A stretch of 64,000 nt of DNA from UBA1845 sp002338715 (GCA_035344155.1 DAORAL010000013.1:60464-124463); one strand, 5' to 3'; counted from the stretch's first letter, positions 46,814 to 56,437 are shown. Numbers and translations are program-made. Notes: generated from the letters alone by a model not told the origin.

Positions 46814-46879
46814 GTTGTTCGCTGCTTTCGTTTTGAATACCGCGTGACAGTCGCCTGAGTTCACCACTGTCAAAATCCA

Positions 46880-47974
46880 TTATTCGTCATCTTGATTCGA
46901 AATCGCTTCCGGCGGGTCGTCGTCGCGTTCACCGAGCCAGCCCTTTCGGCGAAAGAAGAATAGCATGCAAATGGCGATGGTGGCCATCACACCCAATAAC
47001 GCCGGATACGCCCAGGCAAACCGCAGTTCGGGCATGACGTCGAAATTCATGCCATAGATACCCGCGAGAAACGTCAGGGGGATAAAGATGGTGGCCATGA
47101 TCGTCAACACCTTCATCACTTCGTTCTGGCGGTTGCCCACACTTGAAAGATAGACATCCATCAACCCGCCGGCCAACTCGCGATACGTCTCGACCCCGTC
47201 CATCAGTTGCACACAGTGATCGTAGCAGTCGCGCAGGTACACGCGCACGGTGTCGGTGATCAGCGGGTTTTCGTCGCGGATCATTTCGTTGACGACTTCG
47301 CGCTGCGGCCAAATTGAACGGCGAAGCGTCAACATGTCGCGTTTGATGCCGTGAATCTTCCGGAGGATTTCCGGTTTTGGATTGGAGACGATCTGATCTT
47401 CCAGGGCTTCGAGCTTCTCACCGAACAGTTCCAACAATGGATAGTAGCCGTCGATCACCGCATCGAGTAGCGCGTAGGTGAGGTAACTTGGTCCGGCGCT
47501 TAGGATGATCTTCCCCTTGTTTCTGATTCGATGGCGTACTGGATCGAAGACGTCGCCTTCCCGTTCCTGAAACGTCAACACGAAGTTCTTGCCCAGAAAC
47601 AAACTGACCTGCTCGGGATAGATGCGTGATTGATTTGGCAGGACCATCCGCGTGATGCAGAGCGTATGGCCTTCAAAGTACTCAACCTTGGGTCGCTGGG
47701 GCACGTTGACGACGTCTTCGAGCGCCAGCAAGTGAATTGAAAACTTGTCGGCGATGTCGCGAAGGACGGCTTCATCACCAAGGCCCTGCACGTCAACCCA
47801 GCAGACCGAATTGTCGTCAAGCAGTTTTGTCAGGTCGGAAACGCTGACGTCTTCAAATTCTTCGAGGTTATCAGGATTGTATTTCATCACGCGTATCACC
47901 GGCCTCGCGGCGCACTCGTGAATCATGAGCGTACCGGGCTTGGACCCGACAGGCGGATGTCGTTTGCGAAACAT
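46880..47974 (-). CDS. corA: CorA-family Mg2+/Co2+ transporter
   Basis: A 364-aa divalent-cation channel. The signature GMN motif is present as YGMNFDVMPELRFAW, flanked by two C-terminal membrane helices (about 298-317 and 328-348). A long acidic cytoplasmic domain with helices precedes it, ending in LSSVGNRQNEVMKVLTIMATIFIPLTFLAGI. GGAGGC precedes the ATG. At its 3' end lies the large MscS channel, 66 bp on, suggesting co-transcription of two ion-flux proteins. The charged tail (GERDDDPPEAISNQDDE) is lineage-specific. Confidence 0.95.
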   Translation of the reverse strand: MFRKRHPPVGSKPGTLMIHECAARPVIRVMKYNPDNLEEFEDVSVSDLTKLLDDNSVCWVDVQGLGDEAVLRDIADKFSIHLLALEDVVNVPQRPKVEYFEGHTLCITRMVLPNQSRIYPEQVSLFLGKNFVLTFQEREGDVFDPVRHRIRNKGKIILSAGPSYLTYALLDAVIDGYYPLLELFGEKLEALEDQIVSNPKPEILRKIHGIKRDMLTLRRSIWPQREVVNEMIRDENPLITDTVRVYLRDCYDHCVQLMDGVETYRELAGGLMDVYLSSVGNRQNEVMKVLTIMATIFIPLTFLAGIYGMNFDVMPELRFAWAYPALLGVMATIAICMLFFFRRKGWLGERDDDPPEAISNQDDE

Positions 47975-48289
47975 TTGGCGGCGCCTCCGTTGTGCGACCG
48001 ATGCGGGAGTCCATTGACTTCGTCAGTCCATTGAGCGTTTTCATTTTCTGCGTGATGTGCGTTGGGTGCAAGAATCATACGGTTGTTTGCGGAAATCAAC
48101 GGGAAGCCCTCGCACTGGGTGCATCACCGCCATGAAAACAGGTGCGATATGGAGATGGGCCCTGTTTGCCCTTGCCAATGTGCGTGTTCGCCGTTTTAAT
48201 CGTAAGCGTATTGACCACAGGCTCTCCGTATCATGACATCGCATTGGCAGGGTCCTCAGCGCAGTCACTGCGACTGGAAACAGGTCAGA
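47975..48289. other. Divergent promoter gap, corA / RimB-like
   Basis: 315 bp between two divergent genes. An open frame reaching left to 48142 overlaps the RimB-like gene but has no ribosome site or family match. No repeat or RNA feature is seen. Confidence 0.5.
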
Positions 48290-48760
48290 ATGAGCAAGTT
48301 GAAGAAAAGACCGCCCATCGTCATCGGGTGGCGCGAGTGGATAGAGTTGCCCAATCTGGGGATCCCGAGGGTGAAGGCGAAGATCGATACGGGCGCGCGC
48401 TCGTCATCGATTCATGCGCTCGATATCAAACTTTCAGAAAGCGCGGGAAAAACGTTCGTTGACTTCAGGGTGCACCCGCTGCAACGCAACGCGCACGAGA
48501 CCGTTCGGTGTCGCGCCGAAGTGCTTGAATACCGTTTGATTCGCAGTTCCAGCGGGCACGCCCAGAAACGCCCGGTGATTGTGACCGATATTCGCGTATT
48601 GGGCGAAACCTGGCCCATCGAACTGACGCTGGCCAATCGCGACGAAATGGGATTTCGGATGCTCCTTGGGCGCGAGGCCATCCGCAAGCGATTCATGGTC
48701 GATTGCGGAAAGTCGTTTTACGGCGGCCAGCCTCCACGCAAGAAAAAGACCAAGACATGA
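48290..48760 (+). CDS. RimB-like retropepsin-fold aspartic protease (ATP-dependent zinc protease family)
   Basis: A 156-aa protein of the family often annotated as RimK-associated or ATP-dependent zinc protease. The active-site motif is KAKIDTGARSSSIHA (Asp33-Thr-Gly), paired with the late MLLGREAI strand, a retroviral-protease-like plan. In Pseudomonas, RimB of this family trims poly-glutamate tails that RimK adds to ribosomal protein S6. The start MSKLKKRPP (48290) is favoured; the frame reaches to 48233 without a ribosome site. RimK follows after 50 bp, supporting the role. The zinc part of the common name is not supported by visible ligands. Confidence 0.85.
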   Translation: MSKLKKRPPIVIGWREWIELPNLGIPRVKAKIDTGARSSSIHALDIKLSESAGKTFVDFRVHPLQRNAHETVRCRAEVLEYRLIRSSSGHAQKRPVIVTDIRVLGETWPIELTLANRDEMGFRMLLGREAIRKRFMVDCGKSFYGGQPPRKKKTKT

Positions 48761-48810
48761 TATTGGTCGGTTGCAATGGACCGACTGGCTTTCAACAATG
48801 AACTGAATCG

Positions 48811-50007
48811 ATGGACCAAAAAATGAAACTCGCGATCTTATCCTGCAGTCCAAATTGCTACAGCACGCGCCGTCTGCGCGAGGCAGCCGAAGATCGCGGA
48901 CACCAGGCCAAAGTTCTCAACACCTTGAAGTTTGGCATTGACCTGCGCCAGGAAGAGCCCGATCTCTTTTATCGATCCAGACACCTAAGCCACTACGACG
49001 CGGTACTTCCGCGCATCGGTGCGTCGATCACTTATTTCGGCACGGCTGTCGTCCGTCAGTTTGAGCAGATGGATGTTTTCTGCACGAATTCGTCCGCGGG
49101 CATCACCAACTCGCGCGACAAGTTGCGAAGCTTGCAGATCCTAAGCCGCCACCGCATCGGTATCCCTGAGACCACGTTTGCCCGCGATCGACGCGACCTG
49201 TTGCCGGCGATCGATCGCGTGGGCGGTGCGCCGGTTATCATCAAACTGCTCGAGGGGACGCAGGGTGTTGGCGTCGTGCTCGCAGAAACCGCCAAGGTGG
49301 CTGAAGCGATCATCGAAACACTGCAAAGCGCCAATCAAAACGTGCTGATTCAAAAATTCGTCGCCGAAAGCAAGGGGCGCGACGTTCGGGCGTTCGTGAT
49401 TGGCGACCGCGTCGTGGCGTCGATGCGGCGCGTGGCGCAGGGCAGCGAGTTTCGCAGCAACGTGCATCGCGGTGGCGTGACGGAAGTCATCGAACTCGAC
49501 GACGAGTACAGCGAGACGGCTGTCCGGGCGGCGCAAATCATGGGACTGCGAGTCGCCGGTGTGGACATGCTCGAGAGTCATGACGGCCCGCAGGTGATGG
49601 AGGTCAACTCATCGCCCGGACTGGAAGGCATCGAGACGTGCACGCAACTCGACATCGCTGGCGCGATCGTGGACTTCATCGCCGCCCAGGTGAACTTCCC
49701 TGAAATCGATATTCGACAGCGCCTGACCGTCAGCCGCGGCTACGGCGTCACCGAGATCCACATCCCCGAAGGATCGGAGTTTGTCGGAAGGACAGTGCGG
49801 GAGTCGGGATTACACGATCGAGACATCAACGTACTAACCCTCTATCGTGGGACGTCGGTGATTCCCAATCCGCGGGCGACGCGCGAGCTTGAGGCGGGTG
49901 ATCGGTTGCTGTGCTTCGGAAGACTGGAACAGATGCGTGCGATGATCCCGGAGAAAACGCGCAAGAAACGTCGAACCAAAATGCAAGAGCTTCCACCTCA
50001 AGACTAG
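48811..50007 (+). CDS. rimK: RimK-like ATP-grasp ligase with C-terminal TrkA-C-like domain
   Basis: A 398-aa ATP-grasp ligase. Family landmarks: an N-terminal pre-ATP-grasp domain (LPRIGASITYFGTAVVRQFE), GITNSRDKLRSLQIL, the ATP-binding VIIKLLEGTQGVGVV, the mid-domain QKFVAESKGRDVRAFVIGD and the metal-binding VMEVNSSPGLEGIE. This is closest to RimK, which adds Glu to the S6 C-terminus. It is about 100 residues longer than E. coli RimK: residues about 315-385 (IPEGSEFVGRTVRESGLHDRD) resemble a TrkA-C/RCK ligand-binding domain, which would allow small-molecule control. Flanking genes (RimB-like, then an AstE-like metallohydrolase) make a compact module. Met5 is an alternative start. Confidence 0.9.
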   Translation: MDQKMKLAILSCSPNCYSTRRLREAAEDRGHQAKVLNTLKFGIDLRQEEPDLFYRSRHLSHYDAVLPRIGASITYFGTAVVRQFEQMDVFCTNSSAGITNSRDKLRSLQILSRHRIGIPETTFARDRRDLLPAIDRVGGAPVIIKLLEGTQGVGVVLAETAKVAEAIIETLQSANQNVLIQKFVAESKGRDVRAFVIGDRVVASMRRVAQGSEFRSNVHRGGVTEVIELDDEYSETAVRAAQIMGLRVAGVDMLESHDGPQVMEVNSSPGLEGIETCTQLDIAGAIVDFIAAQVNFPEIDIRQRLTVSRGYGVTEIHIPEGSEFVGRTVRESGLHDRDINVLTLYRGTSVIPNPRATRELEAGDRLLCFGRLEQMRAMIPEKTRKKRRTKMQELPPQD

Positions 50008-50037
50008 AACTCGACTCGCATCTTGCGCAGCATTGAA

Positions 50038-51132
50038 ATGGCACGAATTCGAAAATCGATTGGCGAATGGAACGGGACGATCATCAATCCCGGCGAATCG
50101 CGTAAAGTCAAGTTGGCAGTCGGCGAAGCCTACTCGGGCATCACCGTCAAGATCCCCATTTACATTCAACGGGCCTATGAACCGGGTCCAACCGTGTTCG
50201 TCACCGCCGCGCTGCATGGCGATGAGATCAACGGTACCGGAGCCGTCCGCAGTCTCGTCCAGGATGCTTCCTTTAAGCTCAAGCGCGGGAGCGTCATCCT
50301 CGTGCCGGTGCTCAATATTCTTTCGTTCGATCGTCACTCGCGATACTTGCCCGACCGCCGCGATCTCAATCGCAGCTTCCCCGGCTCCAAGTCGGGAAGC
50401 CTTGCCGGCAGAATGGCCGCTACCATCTTCGAAGAAATCGTCTCGCGAAGTGATTACGGAATCGATCTGCACACGGCGGCTGTCCGTCGCACAAACTACC
50501 CCAACGTGCGCGGAGACATGACCAACCCAGCCGTTCGGCAACTTGCCGAGACGTTCGGTTCGGAAGTCATCATCAACGGCAAAGGTCCCGTCGGCGCATT
50601 CCGGCGCGAGGCGTGCAAAGTCGGCTGCCCCACGATCATTATGGAAGGCGGCGAGGTCTGGAAAGTCGAACCCGGCATCGTAGAAGCCGCAACGCTGGGG
50701 ATCAGAAATGTTCTGCGCGGTCTGGACATGCTCGAAGGCGAGCAAGAAAAGGCCTCGTTCCAAGTCGTCGTCAACACGTCAAAGTGGATGCGTGCAGAAA
50801 ATGGTGGGTTTCTTCAATTTCACATCAAACCCGGCGACATCATCAGCAAGGACCAACCGCTCGCAACGAACACAACCCTGCTGGGCAGCGAACGCAATAC
50901 CGTCTACTCACCGTTTGATGCCATCGTTGTCGGCATGACCACGCTGCCTGCGATCAGCCCCGGTGAACCCATCTGCAACCTCGGGCGACTGCCGCGCGGC
51001 ATCAAACCAGACGACCTCCTCCGTCGTCGCACGAAAGAGGCCGGTCTGGGTGAACGACTATCCGACGACCTTGCGTCCAACGTTCTCGTGGTCGAACCTT
51101 CAGAGGAAGCCAGTGCAAACAGCGACGCCTGA
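50038..51132 (+). CDS. AstE/aspartoacylase-like zinc metallohydrolase
   Basis: A 364-aa protein of the succinylglutamate desuccinylase / aspartoacylase (M14-like) family. Zinc ligands are His60 and Glu63 in ALHGDEING, and His145 in YGIDLHTAA. The substrate-binding stretch is RRDLNRSFPG (about 108-117), and a possible catalytic Glu lies in MEGGEVWK. The C-terminal 110 residues look like a beta-rich biotinyl-like domain (NGGFLQFHIKPGDIISKDQPL). Characterised relatives remove acyl groups or cut amide bonds in acylated amino acids. Its place 30 bp after rimK suggests it could cut glutamate tails or a related amide; that is inference. ATG 50038 is preferred to the start at 50023. Confidence 0.85.
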   Translation: MARIRKSIGEWNGTIINPGESRKVKLAVGEAYSGITVKIPIYIQRAYEPGPTVFVTAALHGDEINGTGAVRSLVQDASFKLKRGSVILVPVLNILSFDRHSRYLPDRRDLNRSFPGSKSGSLAGRMAATIFEEIVSRSDYGIDLHTAAVRRTNYPNVRGDMTNPAVRQLAETFGSEVIINGKGPVGAFRREACKVGCPTIIMEGGEVWKVEPGIVEAATLGIRNVLRGLDMLEGEQEKASFQVVVNTSKWMRAENGGFLQFHIKPGDIISKDQPLATNTTLLGSERNTVYSPFDAIVVGMTTLPAISPGEPICNLGRLPRGIKPDDLLRRRTKEAGLGERLSDDLASNVLVVEPSEEASANSDA

Positions 51133-51158
51133 CCGACGCAATCGGAATTGTGATTCGG

Positions 51159-52430
51159 TTACGAACGGGTTTGCGCAGGTTCGCGGGATGCTTCGGACTT
51201 GCGGGCGCTGAGCAGGTCGGCCAGCGCTTTGACCGACGATCGTTCCTGTGCTGCTGGCATTTCTGCACGGTGAACGTCTTCGATCAAGTACAGCGGACGG
51301 CGTTTGACTTCGTCGTAGATTCGCCCGATGTATTCGCCGAGTATTCCAACGCTGATGAGTTGAATTCCACCCAAGAACAACACCGCGACGATGATGCTTG
51401 TGTAGCCGTCAACGATGGATATGCCGAACATCCCCATGCCCAGCAGACGCAGAATGACCAAAGCCACACCGTAGATCATCGCAAAGCATGAGACAGCCAT
51501 CCCGGCGCCGAGACAGAAGCGCAGCGGTTTGTAGCTGAAGCTGAAGATCGCATCGAGCGCGTATTTGAGCAGACGCCAGAGACTTTGTTTGGTTTCACCA
51601 CCCGCGCGTTCGGCCCGGTCGTAGAAGACGACTTTGGTTTTGAACCCCACCCATGCCCGCATGCCCGGAAGGTAGCGATTGGTTTCGCTCAAGCGGTTGA
51701 TCGCATCTGCCGCCTGCCGATCCAGTAAGCCGAAAATGCCTGCGTTGAGTGGAATCGGAAAATCGGAAAGAAACCCGAGCACTTTGTAAAACAATGGAAA
51801 GAGCATACCGCGCAGTCCGCGGTCCATGCGGCTACTGCGCCTCGCCACGACCACGCGCGCACCATCCTGCCACGCGGCGACAAGGTCGGGTATCACCGAA
51901 GGCGGGTCCTGCAGGTCGCCATCCATCAAGACAACCGCATCACCTTTTGCAACAGACAACCCGGCAGAGATCGCCGGTTGATGTCCCCAGTTGCGCGAAA
52001 GTTCGACGACGACCACCCGAGAATCGCGCTCCTGCAACACGCGCAACATCTCCAACGATTCGTCGCTGCTGCCGTCGTCAACGTAGATGACTTCCCAGTT
52101 CGCATCGACGCGATCGATGGCGCTGGTCACCTCCGAATGAAGTCGCTCAATCAGCGCGGCTTCGTTGTATACGGGTACGACGAGTGAGATTGTCGGCTTG
52201 GCGTTTGGCTTCACTTGGCGTTCCCAGCGCAGGGGTACCCAACAGGCATCGAAACGGTCGATGCGCGCATCTATCGCTGGTTTTATCGGAGCAAATGGAT
52301 CGCCGCTTGATCGCAGGTTGCCCGGCGAATCAGCGATTTCAGCCACACTGAGCCCGGTCGCTGCAACGCAATTGTTGGTCTGCCGATAATACCGATGCGG
52401 AAACCTTCGCGAACGCGATTTGCGAGTCAT
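51159..52430 (-). CDS. Glycosyltransferase family 2, membrane-anchored (GtrB/ArnC/DPM1-like)
   Basis: A 423-aa GT-A fold enzyme that probably moves a sugar from a nucleotide donor to polyprenyl phosphate. The nucleotide-sugar motif VDDGSSD is at about 117-123, the metal motif DGDLQD at 170-175, and ISLVVPVYNEAALIERL opens the domain. Two C-terminal membrane helices (about 313-335 and 348-368) match GtrB/DPM1-like proteins. The first 75 residues are a basic, low-complexity extension with unclear role. The start at 52430 is favoured because the longer frame to 52487 would overlap the divergent gene at 52451. It is tail-to-tail with the AstE-like gene (26-bp gap). Confidence 0.9.
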   Translation of the reverse strand: MTRKSRSRRFPHRYYRQTNNCVAATGLSVAEIADSPGNLRSSGDPFAPIKPAIDARIDRFDACWVPLRWERQVKPNAKPTISLVVPVYNEAALIERLHSEVTSAIDRVDANWEVIYVDDGSSDESLEMLRVLQERDSRVVVVELSRNWGHQPAISAGLSVAKGDAVVLMDGDLQDPPSVIPDLVAAWQDGARVVVARRSSRMDRGLRGMLFPLFYKVLGFLSDFPIPLNAGIFGLLDRQAADAINRLSETNRYLPGMRAWVGFKTKVVFYDRAERAGGETKQSLWRLLKYALDAIFSFSYKPLRFCLGAGMAVSCFAMIYGVALVILRLLGMGMFGISIVDGYTSIIVAVLFLGGIQLISVGILGEYIGRIYDEVKRRPLYLIEDVHRAEMPAAQERSSVKALADLLSARKSEASREPAQTRS

Positions 52431-52450
52431 CAGACACGGATGTCCACCAC

Positions 52451-54214
52451 ATGAGCAATCCCAGTATGTCGTCGGCAGGCGTCGCACAGAATGTCTGCCC
52501 GTCGTTGGCCCTTGAGCATTCGCGGACGGACTCCGCGTCGCGTTTGTTTTTCTTGACCGATCGGCAGCTGACCTTTGCGTTCGCCCTGCTCTTGGCGCTG
52601 AGCGTGGTCATCATTCATCGCGTCAACCAGCGTTCGTACGTCGGGTATCACGGCATGACCCATTCGGCGATTGCGTATTCGGTGCTGGCTGGCAACGTTC
52701 CACCGACCAATCCGTTTGCGGCTGACCTGCCTCTGCCGTACTACTGGGCATATCACGTTCTCCTCGCGAAGGGTGTGCAGTTGACCGGACTGACACCGGT
52801 GGCGATCGCGGAGATTCTCAACGTACTGACGATTTTCGCGCTGACGTTTCTCTTCGCGCACCTGGGACGCAAACTGCTCAACAGTTCGCGGGCGGGATTG
52901 CTGGCTGTCGTGATGATTCTGTGCGCCATGAATCCCTTCGGACCGCTGTTGATGGCCTATCGCGTGATCGAGGGCACACTCGGACTTTCCATCGGCGAGT
53001 TCACCCGCAGCCCGACGCATCCGATGCTGCGCGGCATGTTCCCCGGACTCGATATTCGTTGGGCAGGCACTTATTTCTTCCACATGCAGCCGTCATCCCG
53101 CCCGCTGGCGATGCTGGCTGGTTCGGTGGCGGCTGTCATTGCATGCAGCTCGCTTTCGCGCGTTTCGATCTGGCGAGGGATCGGGCTCGTGATTGCGTTG
53201 GCCGCGGCATGCGCCATGCAACCGATCGTGGGCGTTGGGACGGCGTTTGGATTGGGTGTCGGCTTGCTGTATGTGCGGTTTGTCGCCCGCGATAACGGGG
53301 CCATCAGCAACAGTGTTCTGATCAAGCTTGTGCTCTGCATGGGTGTTGGCGTCGTGTTGGCATTTCCCACGTATCAGCAGCTTCTCAATGGAAATCTCGT
53401 CGGACTTCCGATTGAAAAATCTGTGTCGGTGATCGCGGCGAAGGGCTTTCACGTCTTTGCGATGCTGGCCGTCCTTCCGCTGGTGATGGCGTACCTTGCC
53501 ATGCGACGCGGTTACCTTCAATCACCGCAGATGCAGATGCTGGCTGTCGGTGGCGTGGTCCTTGTCGCGACGAGTTGGATCACCAACGTTCCCGGTCATC
53601 GCGAACACAGTTTCTTCAACATGGGCACATACCTGCTGGCGCTGCCAGCCGCCGCGGCATGTGGTTTTGGTCAGCGTCTTGAGACGACGCTCATCAAACG
53701 TCGAACGATCCGAGTGCTCGCGTGTATGGCCCCCGTGGCTGCGATTATGGTACTCTCGTTTGGATATCGCCGTCCCATCGCGCTTGCGAGCGAAGGCGAT
53801 CTGATGCGTTATCCGAAGCGGGCCGACACGATGGCCGTCTACGACTGGATCGTCGCCAACACGCCAACCAACGCGGCGCTGATGTTCGACACGCGCGATG
53901 GTGAGCAGATCGGGTTCTACGGCGTCGAAAGCGAAGTGCCCGCGATGACTCGACGGTTTCTGTTCATGGATGTGGTCGAGTGGTTTATTCCCGCCAACCA
54001 TCCGCAGGTGGCTGCTCGACAAGGTGTGGTGGCTGCCCTCTTCGATGGTGAACCGCTAACTGGTGAACAAGAAGAACTCGTCAAGTCGTTTGATCATCCG
54101 CTGTACGCTTTGACGCGCGAACCAACCGAAGACGCGATCATCGAAAGTCGGTTTGGTCCCGCGCAATTCAGACTAGGCAAGTACGCGGTGTACGAGTTGA
54201 AAGACTTGAATTAA
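52451..54214 (+). CDS. Polytopic membrane protein, possible GT-C-like or DUF2298-like
   Basis: A 587-aa protein with about ten membrane helices from residue 41 to about 455, and a C-terminal soluble domain of about 130 residues (DWIVANTPTNAALMFDTRD to the end). A luminal-type loop after the first helix has YYWAYHVLLAKG, which recalls the YYY motif of Chlor_Arch_YYY (DUF2298) proteins. The C-terminal domain is like those of oligosaccharyl- or mannosyltransferase-type GT-C enzymes, where a soluble domain follows the helices. It diverges from the glycosyltransferase with a 20-bp gap between starts, a shared promoter region, and probably acts with it in glycan assembly. Confidence 0.65.
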   Translation: MSNPSMSSAGVAQNVCPSLALEHSRTDSASRLFFLTDRQLTFAFALLLALSVVIIHRVNQRSYVGYHGMTHSAIAYSVLAGNVPPTNPFAADLPLPYYWAYHVLLAKGVQLTGLTPVAIAEILNVLTIFALTFLFAHLGRKLLNSSRAGLLAVVMILCAMNPFGPLLMAYRVIEGTLGLSIGEFTRSPTHPMLRGMFPGLDIRWAGTYFFHMQPSSRPLAMLAGSVAAVIACSSLSRVSIWRGIGLVIALAAACAMQPIVGVGTAFGLGVGLLYVRFVARDNGAISNSVLIKLVLCMGVGVVLAFPTYQQLLNGNLVGLPIEKSVSVIAAKGFHVFAMLAVLPLVMAYLAMRRGYLQSPQMQMLAVGGVVLVATSWITNVPGHREHSFFNMGTYLLALPAAAACGFGQRLETTLIKRRTIRVLACMAPVAAIMVLSFGYRRPIALASEGDLMRYPKRADTMAVYDWIVANTPTNAALMFDTRDGEQIGFYGVESEVPAMTRRFLFMDVVEWFIPANHPQVAARQGVVAALFDGEPLTGEQEELVKSFDHPLYALTREPTEDAIIESRFGPAQFRLGKYAVYELKDLN

Positions 54215-54284
54215 AGCAGAGTCGCTTCGGCGCTGTGGCGATCTTAATCCAAGCGTGGCGTTTTGCATCGTCCATTCTTCGCAG

Positions 54285-54363
54285 TACGTGCGACTGTATT
54301 CAACTGGACTGAGCTTTGTCTTCCCCTGGATTCCCGCTTGCGCGGGAATGACGGTGCGGCCTT
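54285..54363. repeat. Dispersed repeat with ATTCCCGC/GCGGGAAT hairpin, copy 2
   Basis: The core 54326-54353 has ATTCCCGC (54330-54337) and GCGGGAAT (54342-54349) arms. The part from GCAGTACG at 54285 onward aligns with the copy at 34.9-35.0 kb. It lies between converging genes (54214 plus and 54389 minus). Confidence 0.8.
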
Positions 54364-54388
54364 GCCGCTTCGTTTGGATCAATGCGCT

Positions 54389-55105
54389 CTAAGCGTTCTT
54401 GCGCCAGACGCCCAAGACCGATTTGCCGATCTTGCGACCCAGCATCGGATCGAGCACGCGCGACGTCCGCACCATGCCCTTGTCCCAAAGTTGAATCTGA
54501 CGATGGGTTGGTTCGGCGCTTCGCAGCAAGAGTCGGTTGGCCAACGAGGCGAGCAATCCGACCGAATCGAGATAGGTCAAATGAACCAGCGTGGCATCGG
54601 GCGGTGTGAGGGCTGACAACGTGCGCTTGGTATAGCGGCGAAAGTGTCCGATCGCTTCATCGAATGGCGTGAAAAGCCATTGGTGGGCTGGCGACAGTAC
54701 GACGACATGTCCGCCAGGTTTCATCACGCGAATGGCATTTCGCAATTCCTCGGCATCGTTTTCAATGTGTTCGAGTACGTCGATGTACAGCACGGTATCG
54801 ATTACCGAATTGACGCAATCGGTCGTCAGCGTTCCCACTACAGATTCGCAGCACGACGGAATCTCGCCGGCATTGATCGCATCCTGCAACTTTGCCGCGA
54901 GGGACGCATCCGGCTCGAGACATATCCATCGCGTTTGCGAACCGTCGCACAAAAACCGTGTCGTCCCGCCGAGTCCCGCGCCAACTTCCATGACGTGATC
55001 GCCAATGAAGGGCTGCACCGCGTGTTGGATGTAGTTCTTCCAATGGGTGGCTTGGGCGAAGAGTTCAAGCTCATGCCCGACGTAGGTTGCGGTGTCGCTG
55101 GCCAT
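54389..55105 (-). CDS. Class I SAM-dependent methyltransferase
   Basis: A 238-aa Rossmann-fold methyltransferase. SAM motif I is VMEVGAGLGGTTRFL. The acidic residue after strand 2 lies in WICLEPDASLAAKL, and motif IV with the helix-cap Asp is VLYIDVLEHIENDAEELRNA. A further LKPGG-like MKPGGHVVVLSPAHQWLFTPFD follows. The IDVLEHI and HQWLF stretches resemble UbiE/COQ5-like or cell-surface glycan methyltransferases. The substrate is unknown. Start ATG 55105 has AGGAG 6 bases upstream; the frame reaches to 55138. It lies between two other envelope-type genes. Confidence 0.85.
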   Translation of the reverse strand: MASDTATYVGHELELFAQATHWKNYIQHAVQPFIGDHVMEVGAGLGGTTRFLCDGSQTRWICLEPDASLAAKLQDAINAGEIPSCCESVVGTLTTDCVNSVIDTVLYIDVLEHIENDAEELRNAIRVMKPGGHVVVLSPAHQWLFTPFDEAIGHFRRYTKRTLSALTPPDATLVHLTYLDSVGLLASLANRLLLRSAEPTHRQIQLWDKGMVRTSRVLDPMLGRKIGKSVLGVWRKNA

Positions 55106-55417
55106 CCAAATCTCCTGATGAATCGCGGCGACCGTCATGGATCATCGCGCCCATAACTGCTATCGATCATCCGGCGCTTGTCAGTCGAATCATTCTCCCG
55201 CTCGCGCCACGGCAACGCATGTTGACGCTGGGAGTGAACATTTTGTCCGACGCCAACCGCCGGCGGCCCGGTTGGTTTTGAAATCCACCAAAGCAACGAT
55301 CCATTCTAGGCGTACGTGTTTGATCAGATTGAACCAAAGGCGTTTGCAGGTTCGTCGCTTCCGATATCGTTGGCATGCACGGGGTGAATTTCGCCCTTAT
55401 TTTCGGAGTATGAATAC
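55106..55417. other. Divergent promoter gap of 312 bp
   Basis: Between the SAM methyltransferase and FkbM genes, which diverge. No credible frame or strong hairpin. A relatively AT-rich patch lies at 55300-55420, upstream of the FkbM gene. Confidence 0.5.
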
Positions 55418-56305
55418 ATGATTTATGCGTCACTGAAAGCGATCGGACGTTGCTGTCCGGACCACTGGCGGCCGTTCTTTCGCACCGCATTTCACGCGAG
55501 GAGTTTCCGCACCGCGCGAATCCTCCACACCGAGCGACATTTTGAAACGACGGTGAAGCTGCCAGGCTTTCCCGGTACGTTCGGGCTTAGGACCGGAACG
55601 TCCGACGCGGAGTTCGTGCGGATGCTGGCCAACGGGTATGACTTTCCGGAATACCGCATTCCCGTTCCGGTGAATCCGCAGGTGATTTTGGATTTTGGCG
55701 CGAACATCGGTGCGTCGGCGATCCTCTTCGCGCGGCGCTATCCGCAGGCGCAGATTTTTGCGTTCGAACCCAGACCCGACAATGTGACGTTTCTTGAAAA
55801 GAACGTTGCGGCTTATGAGAACATCACCGTCGTGCCCTATGGCGTGGGTCGGCGGACGGAAGAGTTGGACTATTACTTCTCGTGCCTGCCATCGAGCAAC
55901 ACCGGCGGCTTCTACAACGACGGCAGTCTCTCCTGGGCGACAGACGGACCGCACTCGGAGGTGATGAAACTGCCCGTTCTCGCAGTGGATGAAGCATTTG
56001 AGCGTTACGGCATCACCCGGGCCGACATCATCAAGATCGATTGCGAAGGGGCTGAGTATGACATCCTCGAATCGATTCCCGAATCCGTACTCGACACCGT
56101 CAAAGTCATCGTGGGTGAGTTTCACGGAACGCACAACGACGACATCAAAGCCTTCCTCGAAAGACAGTTCAAAGTGAATTGGGAGCAGACCCACGAACGG
56201 TCGGCTGAACCCGACGGCGGTGGCATCGGTGTGTTCCAAGCCGTTCGCAAGACACACGAGGCCAAGGCAAACTGCTGCGGAAGCTGCGAATTGGTCGGCG
56301 TCTGA
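55418..56305 (+). CDS. FkbM-family methyltransferase
   Basis: A 295-aa SAM-dependent methyltransferase of the FkbM group. SAM motif I is VILDFGANIGASAILFA (about 89-105), with the acidic residue in IFAFEPRPDNV. The FkbM-specific downstream motif is IKIDCEGAEYDILESIP (about 204-220). Members methylate hydroxyls of sugars in surface glycans or of natural products. The start has CGGAG 9 bases upstream. Its neighbours (another methyltransferase, a GT2 enzyme and a polytopic membrane protein) suggest a surface-polysaccharide or glycolipid setting. The Cys-rich tail (NCCGSCELVGV) is unusual. Confidence 0.9.
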   Translation: MIYASLKAIGRCCPDHWRPFFRTAFHARSFRTARILHTERHFETTVKLPGFPGTFGLRTGTSDAEFVRMLANGYDFPEYRIPVPVNPQVILDFGANIGASAILFARRYPQAQIFAFEPRPDNVTFLEKNVAAYENITVVPYGVGRRTEELDYYFSCLPSSNTGGFYNDGSLSWATDGPHSEVMKLPVLAVDEAFERYGITRADIIKIDCEGAEYDILESIPESVLDTVKVIVGEFHGTHNDDIKAFLERQFKVNWEQTHERSAEPDGGGIGVFQAVRKTHEAKANCCGSCELVGV

Positions 56306-56437
56306 TTTGCATAGGATATTGCGGCGGTGTCTTGGCGCGTTGCAGTGGTACCGACTTGCACACCGATAAACCCCTGCGAGCCTGCATACAACAAATACAT
56401 TGCGTGATGCGGTTTCTGTTCGGTAAAATGCCACGTG

